64,000 nt of DNA. Origin: Paenirhizobium cremeum. GTDB taxonomy: Bacteria; Pseudomonadota; Alphaproteobacteria; Rhizobiales; Rhizobiaceae. Below, in pieces: positions 8,621 to 16,551 of the stretch. The translations under genes were made by a program, and so were the position numbers. Under the pieces are notes generated by a model that was not told the DNA's origin, searched no databases, and saw nothing but the letters and a program-made list of their open reading frames with translations. Numbering within the stretch: position 1 is the stretch's first letter; each line of letters begins with the position of its first letter. The stretch is from positions 310,001-374,000 of the forward strand of contig NZ_JAGGCS010000002.1 of assembly GCF_022884085.1 (NCBI RefSeq), in the 5' to 3' direction.

Positions 8621-9316
8621 ATGTTCGATGCGAAGAAGCTGCTTGACCAATTCCTCGGATCGCAGGTGCCGGGCACCGACGGCAGCGTGAAGCAGAAGGC
8701 TGGAGACATCATCCAGCTCGCCAAGGACAATCCGCTTGCGACCGGCGCGATTGCCGCCGTTCTGCTCGGCACCAAGACCGGCCGCTCGCTGGGCGGCAAT
8801 GCGTTGAAGCTCGGCGGGCTCGCCGCCATCGCGGGTCTCGGTTATCAGGCCTACAAGAATTACCAGGCCGGCAAGGCTCCGCAGGAGGCGGCTTCCGCCG
8901 GACCGGAACTTCTGCCGCCGCCGGCCGATTCTCCCTTCAGCCCCGAGGCGCCGGCGGCCAGTGACGATTTCGCCCTGGCTCTCGTCCGGGCGATGATCGC
9001 CGCGTCCAAGGCCGATGGCCATATCGACACCGAAGAGCGCCGTCACATCATGGACAAGATCCACCTCTCCGGCCTCGGCGCGGAGGCGGAGACCTTCATC
9101 GAGGCCGAGCTTTCGGCGCCGACGGATATCGATTCCCTCGTGGCGGCTGCGAAGACCGAGGAACAGAAGGTCGAGCTCTATACGGCCTCGCGGCTGGCCA
9201 TCGAACCGGACAGCCGCGCCGAGCGGGGCTATCTCGATCTGCTCGCGGGTCGTCTCGGCCTTGCCGATGCGCTGGTCGACCACATCGAGGCGACGGTTTC
9301 GGCCGCCAAGGTCTGA
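8621..9316 (+). CDS. DUF533 / TerB-like protein (YebE family)
   Basis: A 231-residue protein. Residues 1-60 are followed by a Gly/Ala-rich hydrophobic stretch (about 45-80, LATGAIAAVLLG to AAIAGLGYQAYKNY) that may be membrane-associated. Next come a Pro/Ala linker (about 90-115) and a C-terminal all-helical TerB-like domain with MIAASKADGHIDTEERRHI, the acidic metal-binding-like loop typical of the family. E. coli YebE is the known relative; its function is unclear, though it responds to envelope stress. AGGGAGAG precedes the ATG. It is monocistronic as far as I can see. Confidence 0.8.
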   Translation: MFDAKKLLDQFLGSQVPGTDGSVKQKAGDIIQLAKDNPLATGAIAAVLLGTKTGRSLGGNALKLGGLAAIAGLGYQAYKNYQAGKAPQEAASAGPELLPPPADSPFSPEAPAASDDFALALVRAMIAASKADGHIDTEERRHIMDKIHLSGLGAEAETFIEAELSAPTDIDSLVAAAKTEEQKVELYTASRLAIEPDSRAERGYLDLLAGRLGLADALVDHIEATVSAAKV

Positions 9317-9387
9317 TTGCAGGCAGTCATGGCGCATTTGGGCCGGTTGCCTTTGACGGGTGGCTGGCCTACTGCTTTGCCGATACC

Positions 9388-9491
9388 TAAAGCGTGTCGG
9401 GATCGTTCGGATTCGCTCTGTGCGCTTTAAGTCCTTATTTCGTCGCATGTCGCGCAAAACCGCAGCACGCTTTTGTGCGACATGCTTTAGC
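9388..9491 (+). repeat. Rhizobiaceae-type palindromic intergenic repeat
   Basis: The gap between the DUF533 gene and the GNAT gene holds a roughly 100-base element containing a 15-base stem (GCATGTCGCGCAAAA at 9445-9459, pairing with TTTTGTGCGACATGC at 9471-9485, one mismatch). From memory, this sequence type (AAAGCGTGTCG ... CGCGCAAAACCG ... GCGACATGCTTTA) recurs many times between genes in Rhizobium and Agrobacterium chromosomes. Only one copy is visible in this window, so the repeat status rests on that memory. Confidence 0.6.
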
Positions 9492-9500
9492 GAGGCAAGC

Positions 9501-10196
9501 ATGCGCGATCTTTCCACATTCAAGGGTTGCCCGGCGCCGACGCCGGTCACGCTCAAAGGCCGCTTCGTCACCGTCGAAGGCTATGACCGGGAAAAACACC
9601 TCGAGGCCCTGTGGGACGGTCTGGGCGGCATGGGTATCAATTCCCTGCTCACCTATTTCACCCAGCCGGATTTCGCCGGCATCGGGGACTTCGATACATG
9701 GCTTGCGGCTGCGCAGTCCAAGGGCGGCTGGGTTACGCATGTCTTCCACGACAACAAGACCGGTAAGGTGGTCGGCATGGCGAGCTACATGCGCGCCGAT
9801 CCGGCGAACGGCGTCGTCGAGGTCGGCGGCGTCGCACACGGTCCGTCGATGAGCCGCAGCCCGCTTGCGACGGAGGCGCATTACCTGATGGCGCGCCATG
9901 TTTTCGACGATCTCGGCTATCGACGCTATGAATGGAAGTGCCACAACGAGAACGAACCCAGCAAGACGACGGCGAAGCGCTACGGCTTCACCTTCGAAGG
10001 CGTGTTCCGCCAGCACATGCTGTCCAAGGGAAAGAACCGCGATACGGCATGGTTCTCGATCATCGACGGCGAATGGCCGGTGGTGAAGGCGGGCTTCGAA
10101 GCGTGGCTTGCGCCAGAAAACTTCGATTCCGAAGGACGGCAGGTCCGCAGGCTTGAAGATATTCGCGCCGGCCTGGCGATGGGCGGTGCGGCATGA
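9501..10196 (+). CDS. GNAT family N-acetyltransferase (RimJ/RimL-like)
   Basis: A 231-residue acetyltransferase of the RimJ/RimL type. It has GKVVGMASYMRADPANGVVEVGGV in the central strands and the typical C-terminal run: H-YLMARHVFDDLGYRRYEWKC-N, then SKTTAKRYGFTFEGVFRQHM. The substrate is unknown. I start at the ATG at 9501, just after the palindromic repeat; an earlier in-frame start at 9360 would translate the repeat and is unlikely. The Shine-Dalgarno is weak (GAGGCAAGC). The stop overlaps the next small membrane gene by 4 bases (ATGA). Confidence 0.88.
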   Translation: MRDLSTFKGCPAPTPVTLKGRFVTVEGYDREKHLEALWDGLGGMGINSLLTYFTQPDFAGIGDFDTWLAAAQSKGGWVTHVFHDNKTGKVVGMASYMRADPANGVVEVGGVAHGPSMSRSPLATEAHYLMARHVFDDLGYRRYEWKCHNENEPSKTTAKRYGFTFEGVFRQHMLSKGKNRDTAWFSIIDGEWPVVKAGFEAWLAPENFDSEGRQVRRLEDIRAGLAMGGAA

Positions 10197-10426
10197 GCGG
10201 CGGGAAGCAGGAGCGTTCGCCGGCGCTGGCCGCAGCAATCATCGTCATCGGTTTTGCGCTGGTGCTTCTGGCGCTGCCGACGGTGGTGCTGTGGATCGGG
10301 GATTATTCACCCGTTCTGGCGGCCGCCGTCGGAACGATTGGCATCATGTCCTTCTTCATCGTTCTCTGGCTTCGCGCCCGCCACCAGCGCAGACGGGGCG
10401 GCGACCTCGACCGGCATCACGATTGA
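10193..10426 (+). CDS. Small two-helix membrane protein, function not recognised
   Basis: A 77-residue protein with two hydrophobic helices (about 11-34 and 42-61), a short polar loop (GDYSP), and a basic, histidine-ending tail (RARHQRRRGGDLDRHHD). It overlaps the GNAT gene by ATGA and is therefore co-translated with it. The 3' end overlaps the convergent NicO gene by 10 bases. I do not recognise a family. Confidence 0.7.
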   Translation: MSGGKQERSPALAAAIIVIGFALVLLALPTVVLWIGDYSPVLAAAVGTIGIMSFFIVLWLRARHQRRRGGDLDRHHD

Positions 10427-11469
10427 AGCGCTGCCGCGAGCAGTATGGCTCCAAGCAGGATGACGAAAAGCGCGCCGGCGATCTCGATTGCGGTTCCGAC
10501 GCGCCGGGCGGCGACGGAACCCGGACCGGAGACGCGCACCGCCAGCGATTTTGCCGAGACGGCGACGATGGCGAGTGCTGAAACGGTGATCGCCGTGCCG
10601 AGCGCCATGGCGAAAACCGACAGGGCGCCGCCGAGATAAAGCCCGTTGAGGAGAGCGAAGGTCATCACCAGCAATGCGCCGGAGCAGGGCCGCAGGCCGA
10701 CTGCGACGATTGCCGACCACGCCTCGCGCAGACGGAAATCCTGCTGCGACAGCATTTTGGGGTCGGGCAGGTGTGTCATGCCGCAATCGGCGCAGATCGC
10801 CCCCGGAGGAAGGGTCTTGTGGTCGTGATCCAAAGCGTCGACGCGGAAGGTCAGGCCGGTCGTCGCTGCGGCATTCACCGGTACGGCGGTATCGAAAAGG
10901 CCGGCGCTTAACGGCGCCTGCCGGGCCACCCGGATGCTCTTCAATTTCCGCAGCAGCAGCCAGACGCCGAAGGCGATGACCATGCCGAAGCTTGCGATTT
11001 CCATGGCGTTCGTCGCCGCCGTCATGGTGATGCCGGTGCCCCGCAGTACGAAATAGGCGGCGGCCACGATCGCGATCGCTACCACGCCCTGCAGGAAGGC
11101 GGAGACGAAGGAGATCGCGACGCCGCGCTTCAGTTCGGTTTCGTTGGCGATCATGTAGGAGGAGATCACGGCCTTCCCGTGGCCCGGACCTGCTGCATGA
11201 AAGACACCGTAGGCGAAGGAAAGCGCAAGCAGGGGCGAAAGAGACGACGGATCTTCCCGCATGGCTTTCAGCGTGTCGGTGAGCGAGCGATAGAAAGCCT
11301 GCTGGTTCTGGTTGATCCAGGCAAGCCAGCCGCCGAACGGGCCAGTCGCCTGAAAGGACGGCTCGGCGGTGCCGATGCCGAGAGGAGAGCCCGCATGGGC
11401 AGCCGTCGCCGCGGCGGCAATCACCGCCACCACTGCGAGCGATCGCAGGATGAAGCGGCGCATCAGCAT
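10417..11469 (-). CDS. NicO/RcnA-type nickel/cobalt transporter permease
   Basis: A 350-residue inner-membrane protein of the high-affinity Ni/Co transporter family in its NicO (RcnA-like) branch. It has a signal-like first helix ending at AHA, then HAAGPGHGKAVISSY, the metal-selective histidine motif, and later GLRPCSGALLV, the second family signature. The central cytoplasmic loop (about 205-240) holds a small metal-binding patch (DALDHDHK, then CADCGMTH). Relatives export Ni2+/Co2+. Its start overlaps the DUF1007 gene, which encodes the periplasmic partner, so the pair is translationally coupled. Confidence 0.87.
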   Translation of the reverse strand: MLMRRFILRSLAVVAVIAAAATAAHAGSPLGIGTAEPSFQATGPFGGWLAWINQNQQAFYRSLTDTLKAMREDPSSLSPLLALSFAYGVFHAAGPGHGKAVISSYMIANETELKRGVAISFVSAFLQGVVAIAIVAAAYFVLRGTGITMTAATNAMEIASFGMVIAFGVWLLLRKLKSIRVARQAPLSAGLFDTAVPVNAAATTGLTFRVDALDHDHKTLPPGAICADCGMTHLPDPKMLSQQDFRLREAWSAIVAVGLRPCSGALLVMTFALLNGLYLGGALSVFAMALGTAITVSALAIVAVSAKSLAVRVSGPGSVAARRVGTAIEIAGALFVILLGAILLAAALQS

Positions 11470-12104
11470 GTCACCTCAAGCCGCGTCGCAAAGAGCTTGC
11501 CCATGTCCGTGCCGGCGGGATCGTTGAAAAATGCTTCCGTCAGGGTGGACTGGTTCTGGGCGATCACCTCGTCGGGGTCCGGACGAACGACCTTGTGCTT
11601 GCATTGGCGGAAGCCGTCGCCCTCGATCACGATATCGTCGTCCTTCGAGAAATCGATGGCGGTGTAAAGCGTCGGATCGTGAACGCCGAAGGAGAGCTTG
11701 CCCTTGATGGGCACCTTCTTCTCGGGCTTCACGACGAAGAAAACGAGAAGCTGCTGGTCCTTGAAGTCGACGTTGAAAGTCTCGGGCTTGGCCACCGAAA
11801 TCGGTGCGCCGTCGCTGGTGATGAAGGTGAAGTAGCCGTAATCGGCGAGCGAGGTGCGGATCGTTTCGGCGATCTCGTGCAATTCGCTGTGATCCAGCTT
11901 CAGGTCGCTGTTTGTGTCGAAGTCCATCAGGACGCTCGAGGAAAAGACGTCGTCGAAGCGCCAGACATTTCTGAGTTCGGCAACGGAGCCGTCCGCGCCG
12001 GCCACCACTTCGAGGCGGGCTTCGGCGAAGATGTGCGGATGGGCGAAAGCCGGAAAAGGCGAGAGCGACAAAGCCATCGCCAGGATCGCCAGTCTCTTTC
12101 CCAT
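11463..12104 (-). CDS. DUF1007 family periplasmic protein, partner of the NicO permease
   Basis: A 213-residue exported protein. I use the ATG at 12104, which gives a clean 21-residue signal peptide (MGKRLAILAM...AFA). The frame further upstream is charged and low-complexity. After predicted cleavage the mature protein begins HPHIFAEARLEV, a His-Pro-His N-terminus well placed to bind a metal. The DUF1007 (COG3683) family nearly always accompanies a NicO permease (COG2215), as here, and is thought to act in periplasmic Ni/Co handling. The acidic FDTNSDLKLDHSELHEI segment resembles an EF-hand loop. Confidence 0.85.
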   Translation of the reverse strand: MGKRLAILAMALSLSPFPAFAHPHIFAEARLEVVAGADGSVAELRNVWRFDDVFSSSVLMDFDTNSDLKLDHSELHEIAETIRTSLADYGYFTFITSDGAPISVAKPETFNVDFKDQQLLVFFVVKPEKKVPIKGKLSFGVHDPTLYTAIDFSKDDDIVIEGDGFRQCKHKVVRPDPDEVIAQNQSTLTEAFFNDPAGTDMGKLFATRLEVTC

Positions 12105-12193
12105 GCCTTCTTCCTTTTTCTTCGGCTTGCGCGTGATTCTCTCATGCCCGGGGATTGGGACGGAAATGGGACCCCTCGGCGGTTTGCACCGTT

Positions 12194-13087
12194 TCACGCA
12201 TATTTGCGGAACCAGCCGTGAAGGTAATCGACAAAGACGCGCACCTTGGCGGGAAGGTAGCGCCGGTGCGGATAGACCGCATAGATGCCGCGGTCCCGGG
12301 GCAGGTATTCGTCGAACAGGGATATCAGTTCGCCCGACGCAATATAGGGCTTTGCGATGAAATCCGGGACCATCGCGATACCGAGGCCGGCGCGGGCTGC
12401 GCGCAACGTCGCCTGCGGGCTGTTGACTTCGATCGGACCGCTGACGGCAACCGAGACCGGCGTGCCATCGGGCTCGACGAATTTCACGCTGTTATGCGAG
12501 CGGGAGTTGGTGTCGATGATAACGGGCACCCGGGCCAGTTCCTGGGGATGGGGGAGAGGGCCGTACTTCGCGATGAAGGCAGGGGTCGCACAGGCATAGA
12601 CGCGGAAATCCGAGAGTTTTTTGGCAATCAGGCCGGAATCGTCGAGGCGGGTGATGCGGATCGCGAGATCGAAGCCTTCTTCGATCATATCGACGAATCG
12701 GTCGTCGGCGACGATTTCCAGCGAAAGATCCGGGTGCTCCCTGGCGAAATCGATCAGGGACTGGCCGACATCCGCGTCGATGAAGGTTCTGGGCACCGTA
12801 ACCTTCAGTTTGCCCCTGAGGTCGGTGTTGTTCTCGCGAACGAGGTCGGCGAGGTTGTCGATCTCCTTCAGGATATCGGCGGCCGTGCGATAATAAGTAT
12901 GGCCGGCCTCCGTCAGCGAAAACTGCCGCGTCGTGCGGTTGAGGAGCAAGGCTCCGAGTTCGTCTTCGAGTTCCCGCACATATTTCGAGAGCAGCGCCTT
13001 GGAGCGTCCGGTCTTGCGCGCTGCCGCGGAAAAACCTTCGGCTTCGACCACGTCGATGAAGGCGCGAATGCGTGTGAGCGTGTCCAT
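12194..13087 (-). CDS. LysR family transcriptional regulator
   Basis: A 297-residue regulator. The N-terminal winged HTH (1-60) reads TRIRAFIDVVEAEGFSAAARKTGRSKALLSKYVRELE and is followed by LLNRTTRQFSLTEAG, both standard LTTR features of the DmlR/AaeR-like branch. The remainder is a two-lobed effector-binding domain. I start at the ATG at 13087 (MDTLTR); the longer frame to 13144 is not needed. It is oriented away from the decarboxylase and toward DUF1007-NicO, 89 bases downstream, so it may control either side. The effector is unknown. Confidence 0.9.
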   Translation of the reverse strand: MDTLTRIRAFIDVVEAEGFSAAARKTGRSKALLSKYVRELEDELGALLLNRTTRQFSLTEAGHTYYRTAADILKEIDNLADLVRENNTDLRGKLKVTVPRTFIDADVGQSLIDFAREHPDLSLEIVADDRFVDMIEEGFDLAIRITRLDDSGLIAKKLSDFRVYACATPAFIAKYGPLPHPQELARVPVIIDTNSRSHNSVKFVEPDGTPVSVAVSGPIEVNSPQATLRAARAGLGIAMVPDFIAKPYIASGELISLFDEYLPRDRGIYAVYPHRRYLPAKVRVFVDYLHGWFRKYA

Positions 13088-13234
13088 GAAGCGGTCTTCC
13101 CCCTGATCTGTTGCGGATAGTGAACAAAATCGAGGATTGTTCAATCAATTTTCTGCCGGGAGGGTGCAAAAAGCTCTTGATTATGACGGCGAATATTCAT
13201 ATCTCACGGGCTGCCCAAAGTCGCACGTGCCTGT

Positions 13235-13646
13235 GGGTGTCCGCCGACCCTCGAACTGGGATTTATCCCTAAGGTGAGGTCATCGGTAAGGTACCTGGAA
13301 CTAACCCCTCCAGTCGCTATTCCGGCCAACCGGGAAATGCGAGGACATCTTGAAGCAACGACGGTGCGGGCCTTTCTGGTTCTCTCCCGGCTTTCCATCA
13401 GCCGGGGTCACTGAAGAGGCACACCATCATTGCCGGAAGTGCGGTCGGGTTTCCCCTCCAATCCATGGCAGACAAAGCGGATTTATGCTCTCGACTGAGA
13501 GGGCGTTTATCCATCGTTTCGCGCGTCGAGCGTTCGTACGGCACCAGTGTCTCCACCGGCTGGATTCGTGCGTTGTCTCGCCGTCCTTTGTCCTTCCGCG
13601 CCCGGCAACGGGTTCGGGATCTTTGGAACTTGAGAGGGATAGACCC
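13235..13646 (+). promoter_or_regulatory. Long structured 5' leader of the ornithine decarboxylase gene (speF-type leader candidate)
   Basis: The 559-base gap between the LysR and decarboxylase starts holds no convincing separate gene. It contains several hairpins: GGGAT/ATCCC around 13258-13270, TTCCGG/CCGGGAA around 13310-13335, and a perfect 7-base stem CCCGGCT (13386-13392) with AGCCGGG (13400-13406). Established knowledge: a conserved long leader called speF (Corbino et al. 2005, Rfam) lies upstream of this gene type in alphaproteobacteria. The match is from context and memory, not from a model search. The last 160 bases are open in two frames and would encode Arg/His-rich peptides. The left edge is approximate. 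Confidence 0.6.
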
Positions 13647-14780
13647 ATGGCCACCGCTCGTATTCTCGATTTCATCAACACCCGACGTCCGGAAGGTCCC
13701 TGCCTCGTGGTCGATCTCGACGTCGTGCGCGATAACTACAGCGCTTTCCGTCACGCCCTGCCGGACAGTTCCATCTACTATGCCGTAAAGGCCAATCCGG
13801 CTCCGGAAATCCTGTCGCTGCTCGCCTCCATGGGTTCGAACTTCGACTGCGCTTCGGTTGCCGAGATCCAGATGGCGCTCGACGCCGGCGCTTCGGCCGA
13901 CCGCATCTCCTTCGGCAACACGATCAAGAAGGAGCGCGACATCGCCCGCGCGCACGCTCTCGGCGTCGATCTCTTCGCAGTCGACAGCCATGAGGAAGTC
14001 GAAAAGATCTCGCGCGCCGCTCCCGGCGCCCGCGTATTCTGCCGCGTGTTGACCGATGGCGAAGGCGCCGAATGGCCGCTTTCGCGCAAGTTTGGCTGCG
14101 TGCCGCAGATGGCGGTCGACGTGCTGGTCTATGCCCACCAGCTCGGCCTCGAGTCCTATGGCGTGTCTTTCCATGTCGGCTCGCAGATGACCAAGGTCGA
14201 TGCCTGGGATGCCGCTCTCGGCGATGCCAAGCGCGTCTTCACCTCGCTCGCCAAGCAGGGCATCCACCTGCAGATGGTCAACATGGGCGGCGGCTTCCCG
14301 ACCAAGTACCTGCGCGATATCCCGTCGGCTGAGGCCTATGGCCGTGCGATCAACGGCGCGCTGAAGAAGCACTTCGGCAACCATATTCCGCGCACGATCA
14401 TCGAGCCGGGCCGCGGCATGGTGGGCAATGCCGGCGTCATCAAGGCCGAGGTCGTCCTCGTCTCGAAGAAGTCGGACAACGACACGCATCGCTGGGTCTT
14501 CCTGGACATCGGCAAGTTCGGCGGTCTCGCCGAAACCATGGACGAGGCGATCCGCTACCCGATCCGCACCGCCCGCGATGGCGACGAAATGGAGCCCTGC
14601 GTGCTCGCCGGTCCGACCTGCGATTCCGCTGACGTGCTTTACGAGAAGAACATGTATCCGCTGCCGGTGTCACTCACGATCGGCGACGAAGTTCTGATCG
14701 AAGGCACGGGCGCCTATACGACCACCTACTCGGCGGTCGCCTTCAACGGCTTCGAGCCGCTCAAGGCCTACGTCATCTGA
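13647..14780 (+). CDS. odc2: PLP-dependent ornithine/lysine decarboxylase (fold III, eukaryote-like)
   Basis: Makes putrescine from ornithine, and often cadaverine from lysine, in the cytoplasm. It has 377 residues and the alanine-racemase/ODC fold. The PLP lysine is in YYAVKANP (K48); the glycine-rich phosphate loop is in VNMGGGFPTKY; EPGRGMVGNAG is also a PLP-contact motif. The catalytic cysteine from the partner subunit lies in GPTCDSADVL (C325), so the active site is complete. I take the ATG at 13647 with GAGAGGGA upstream; the longer open frame to 13350 runs through the leader. This is the Rhizobium-type short decarboxylase (odc2 in Sinorhizobium, from memory). A GNAT gene follows. Confidence 0.92.
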   Translation: MATARILDFINTRRPEGPCLVVDLDVVRDNYSAFRHALPDSSIYYAVKANPAPEILSLLASMGSNFDCASVAEIQMALDAGASADRISFGNTIKKERDIARAHALGVDLFAVDSHEEVEKISRAAPGARVFCRVLTDGEGAEWPLSRKFGCVPQMAVDVLVYAHQLGLESYGVSFHVGSQMTKVDAWDAALGDAKRVFTSLAKQGIHLQMVNMGGGFPTKYLRDIPSAEAYGRAINGALKKHFGNHIPRTIIEPGRGMVGNAGVIKAEVVLVSKKSDNDTHRWVFLDIGKFGGLAETMDEAIRYPIRTARDGDEMEPCVLAGPTCDSADVLYEKNMYPLPVSLTIGDEVLIEGTGAYTTTYSAVAFNGFEPLKAYVI

Positions 14781-14854
14781 TGTCGACCGTGCCGGCATGA
14801 CCGGCACGGCAACAAACAACATCATCGGAAACTCTCTTGGTTCGGGAGGCCACA

Positions 14855-15448
14855 ATGGCCGCTGTTCTTGATAGCGTGCGCGCATTCTTTGCGCCTGCAC
14901 CTGCCTTTGTTATCGATGCCGAAACGCCGGCGGACGTCGTTGCGCGCGAAGCGCTGCTCGACCGCGCCATGGGCGCCGACCGTCGCAAGAAGTCGTCGGA
15001 GAAGATCCGCCGCGGCCGTCTGCCGGCAGAAGGGCTCGCCTTCGTCGCCCGCGACCGGGACGGCCACGTCATCGGCACCGTCCGGCTGTGGAACGTCGAA
15101 GCGGGTGTCAGCCGTGACGGCAATGCCGTGGAAGCGCTCCTCCTCGGGCCGCTGGCCGTCGATGCCGCCCATGAGGGCAAGGGGATCGGTGCGGCGCTGA
15201 TGCGTGCGGCCATCCTCGAGGCGAAGAACCGCGATCACGGCGCTATCCTGCTGGTTGGCGATGCGCCCTATTACGAGCGGTTCGGGTTCTTCTCCGGCAA
15301 GACGCAGCATCTGGTGATGCCTGGCCCGTTCGCCCGCCAGCGCTTCCTTGCGCTGGAGCTCAAGCCGGACTGGCTCGAAGGTGCCGCCGGCATGGTGGTT
15401 GCCTCGGGCCGCAAGCTGTCGCGCCCGGCCTATCGCCGCGCAGCCTGA
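14855..15448 (+). CDS. GNAT family N-acetyltransferase (YhbS-like)
   Basis: A 197-residue acetyltransferase. The acetyl-CoA loop is clear in GPLAVDAAHEGKGIGAALM (about residues 99-117), followed by LLVGDAPYYERFGF, the usual last strand. GGGAGG precedes the ATG at 14855. It lies 74 bases downstream of the decarboxylase on the same strand, with no terminator between, so the two are probably co-transcribed. A role in acetylating polyamines or related amines is an inference from location only. Confidence 0.88.
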   Translation: MAAVLDSVRAFFAPAPAFVIDAETPADVVAREALLDRAMGADRRKKSSEKIRRGRLPAEGLAFVARDRDGHVIGTVRLWNVEAGVSRDGNAVEALLLGPLAVDAAHEGKGIGAALMRAAILEAKNRDHGAILLVGDAPYYERFGFFSGKTQHLVMPGPFARQRFLALELKPDWLEGAAGMVVASGRKLSRPAYRRAA

Positions 15449-15461
15449 CTTTCATAAGATA

Positions 15462-15544
15462 GGCCCGCGCTCCCGGCAGAGTTCGATGTACCGGCAGCAG
15501 GCTGGCTTCGGCATCTGAGCCGCCAGGGTGGGCGCGGGCCTTTC
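15462..15544 (+). other. Long stem-bounded structured element after the GNAT gene
   Basis: GGCCCGCGC (15462-15470) pairs perfectly with GCGCGGGCC (15532-15540), which is followed by TTTC. The 61 bases between contain smaller arms (for example GGCTGGC near 15500 against GCC-rich sequence near 15520). It could be a terminator with an enlarged loop or a small structured RNA. A normal terminator follows 25 bases later, so it is not needed for termination. Confidence 0.4.
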
Positions 15545-15568
15545 ATCCCGTCGCGGCGGCGGGAGCAG

Positions 15569-15604
15569 TGCCCCCTCCCTATCCACGGGGAGGGGGCCTT
15601 TTTG
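15569..15604 (+). terminator. Intrinsic terminator downstream of the odc2-GNAT unit
   Basis: CCCCCTCCC and GGGAGGGGG form a perfect 9-base stem with a short loop (about TATCCACG), followed by CC and five T. It ends the rightward unit before the outer-membrane protein gene. Confidence 0.85.
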
Positions 15605-15813
15605 TTGTCATGGCCTTCTCGGACCTGTCGGAGCGATTCCCTGGCCGTCGACGGGACATGTCGCCCGTGTCCCTTTTGCACCTTCGCCTAAAAAATGCCC
15701 CGTATGCGGAACAAAGTGGCGTCTCGTGCTTGTTATAGCACCGTGACATGTACGTCATGACCAACCGCATTTTCCTGCCCAGGGCGGGAGTGCGAGATAG
15801 GGAGTGTACCTCT
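15605..15813 (+). promoter_or_regulatory. Promoter region of the outer-membrane beta-barrel gene
   Basis: This completes the 365-base gap from 15449. It holds an inverted repeat GTGCT-N6-AGCAC (15728-15743) around TTGTTAT, a possible -10 TTATAG inside that repeat, and a long untranslated stretch up to the start at 15814. No further gene is visible. The promoter assignment is tentative. Confidence 0.35.
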
Positions 15814-16452
15814 ATGATGAAGAAACTTGTGCTTGGTTCGATTGCCGCAGCGGCAATCTCCACAACGGCCCTTGCAGCAGACGCCGTGTCCGAGGCACCT
15901 GCGCCGCCGCCGCAAGCCGTTGAGACCACGCCGGTCTTCTCCTGGGCAGGTGGCTATGTCGGTGCCCATGGCGGTTATGGCTGGGGCAATGGCGACTTCT
16001 ACGACGGCGTCGGCTCGGCCTCCGACGACTTCGACGGCGGCCGGTTCGGCGGTTTTGCCGGCTGGAACTTCGATGTCGGCAGCAATGTCATCGTCGGTGT
16101 CGAAGGCGACCTGAACTATGACTGGAACGAAAACAGTTATGGCGACGTGGACGTCAACACCGGCCTGAACGGCTCCGTCCGCGCCCGTGTCGGTTATGCC
16201 ATGGATCGCGCATTGCTCTATGCCGCCGGCGGCTGGACGGCGACGAACTTCTCCGTCGACGGTCCGGATTTCGGCGAGGACAAGATGCTGAACGGCTGGA
16301 CCCTCGGCGCCGGCTTCGACTACGCCGTGACCGATCAGCTCTTCACCCGTGTCGAATACCGCTACAACGACTATGCCGAAAAGGACATTCTCGGAGTGGA
16401 CACCGACTTCAACCAGCATGTGGTCAATGTCGGCCTCGGCCTGAAGTTCTGA
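15814..16452 (+). CDS. Outer membrane beta-barrel protein (Omp25/31-like)
   Basis: A 212-residue outer-membrane protein. The signal peptide (about 20 residues) ends ALA-A-DAV. A Pro-rich spacer (EAPAPPPQAVETTP) is followed by eight predicted beta-strands rich in Gly and aromatics (WAGGYVGAHGGYGWG, RFGGFAGWNF, NGSVRARVGYA, RVEYRYNDY). It ends in the phenylalanine required for outer-membrane assembly (GLGLKF). Similar small barrels are abundant structural Omps in Rhizobiales and Brucella. I choose the ATG at 15814, which gives a proper signal peptide; the 22 extra residues to 15748 do not fit. A strong terminator follows. Confidence 0.9.
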   Translation: MMKKLVLGSIAAAAISTTALAADAVSEAPAPPPQAVETTPVFSWAGGYVGAHGGYGWGNGDFYDGVGSASDDFDGGRFGGFAGWNFDVGSNVIVGVEGDLNYDWNENSYGDVDVNTGLNGSVRARVGYAMDRALLYAAGGWTATNFSVDGPDFGEDKMLNGWTLGAGFDYAVTDQLFTRVEYRYNDYAEKDILGVDTDFNQHVVNVGLGLKF

Positions 16453-16472
16453 CGGGACATTCGATCCCGAAG

Positions 16473-16516
16473 ACAACGCCCGGCTCCCCATCAGGGAGGC
16501 CGGGCGTTGTCGTTTC
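16473..16516 (+). terminator. Strong intrinsic terminator
   Basis: ACAACGCCCGGC (16473-16484) pairs over 12 bases with GCCGGGCGTTGT (16499-16510), followed by TCGTTTC. It also faces the convergent gene ending at 16552. Confidence 0.88.
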
Positions 16517-16551
16517 AGCTCAGGGGAAAGGGAGCGAAGGCGGCCCCTCGC

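Noticed and set aside
13465..13788. 107-residue plus-strand frame overlapping the odc2 start as a separate gene
   Set aside because: It crosses into the conserved odc2 coding region in another frame; it is noted only as a possible leader-peptide frame.
15711..15735. GGAAC with a GTT downstream as an EcfG stress promoter
   Set aside because: Spacing (19 bases to GTT) and the missing C before GTT do not fit the usual GGAAC-N16/17-CGTT.
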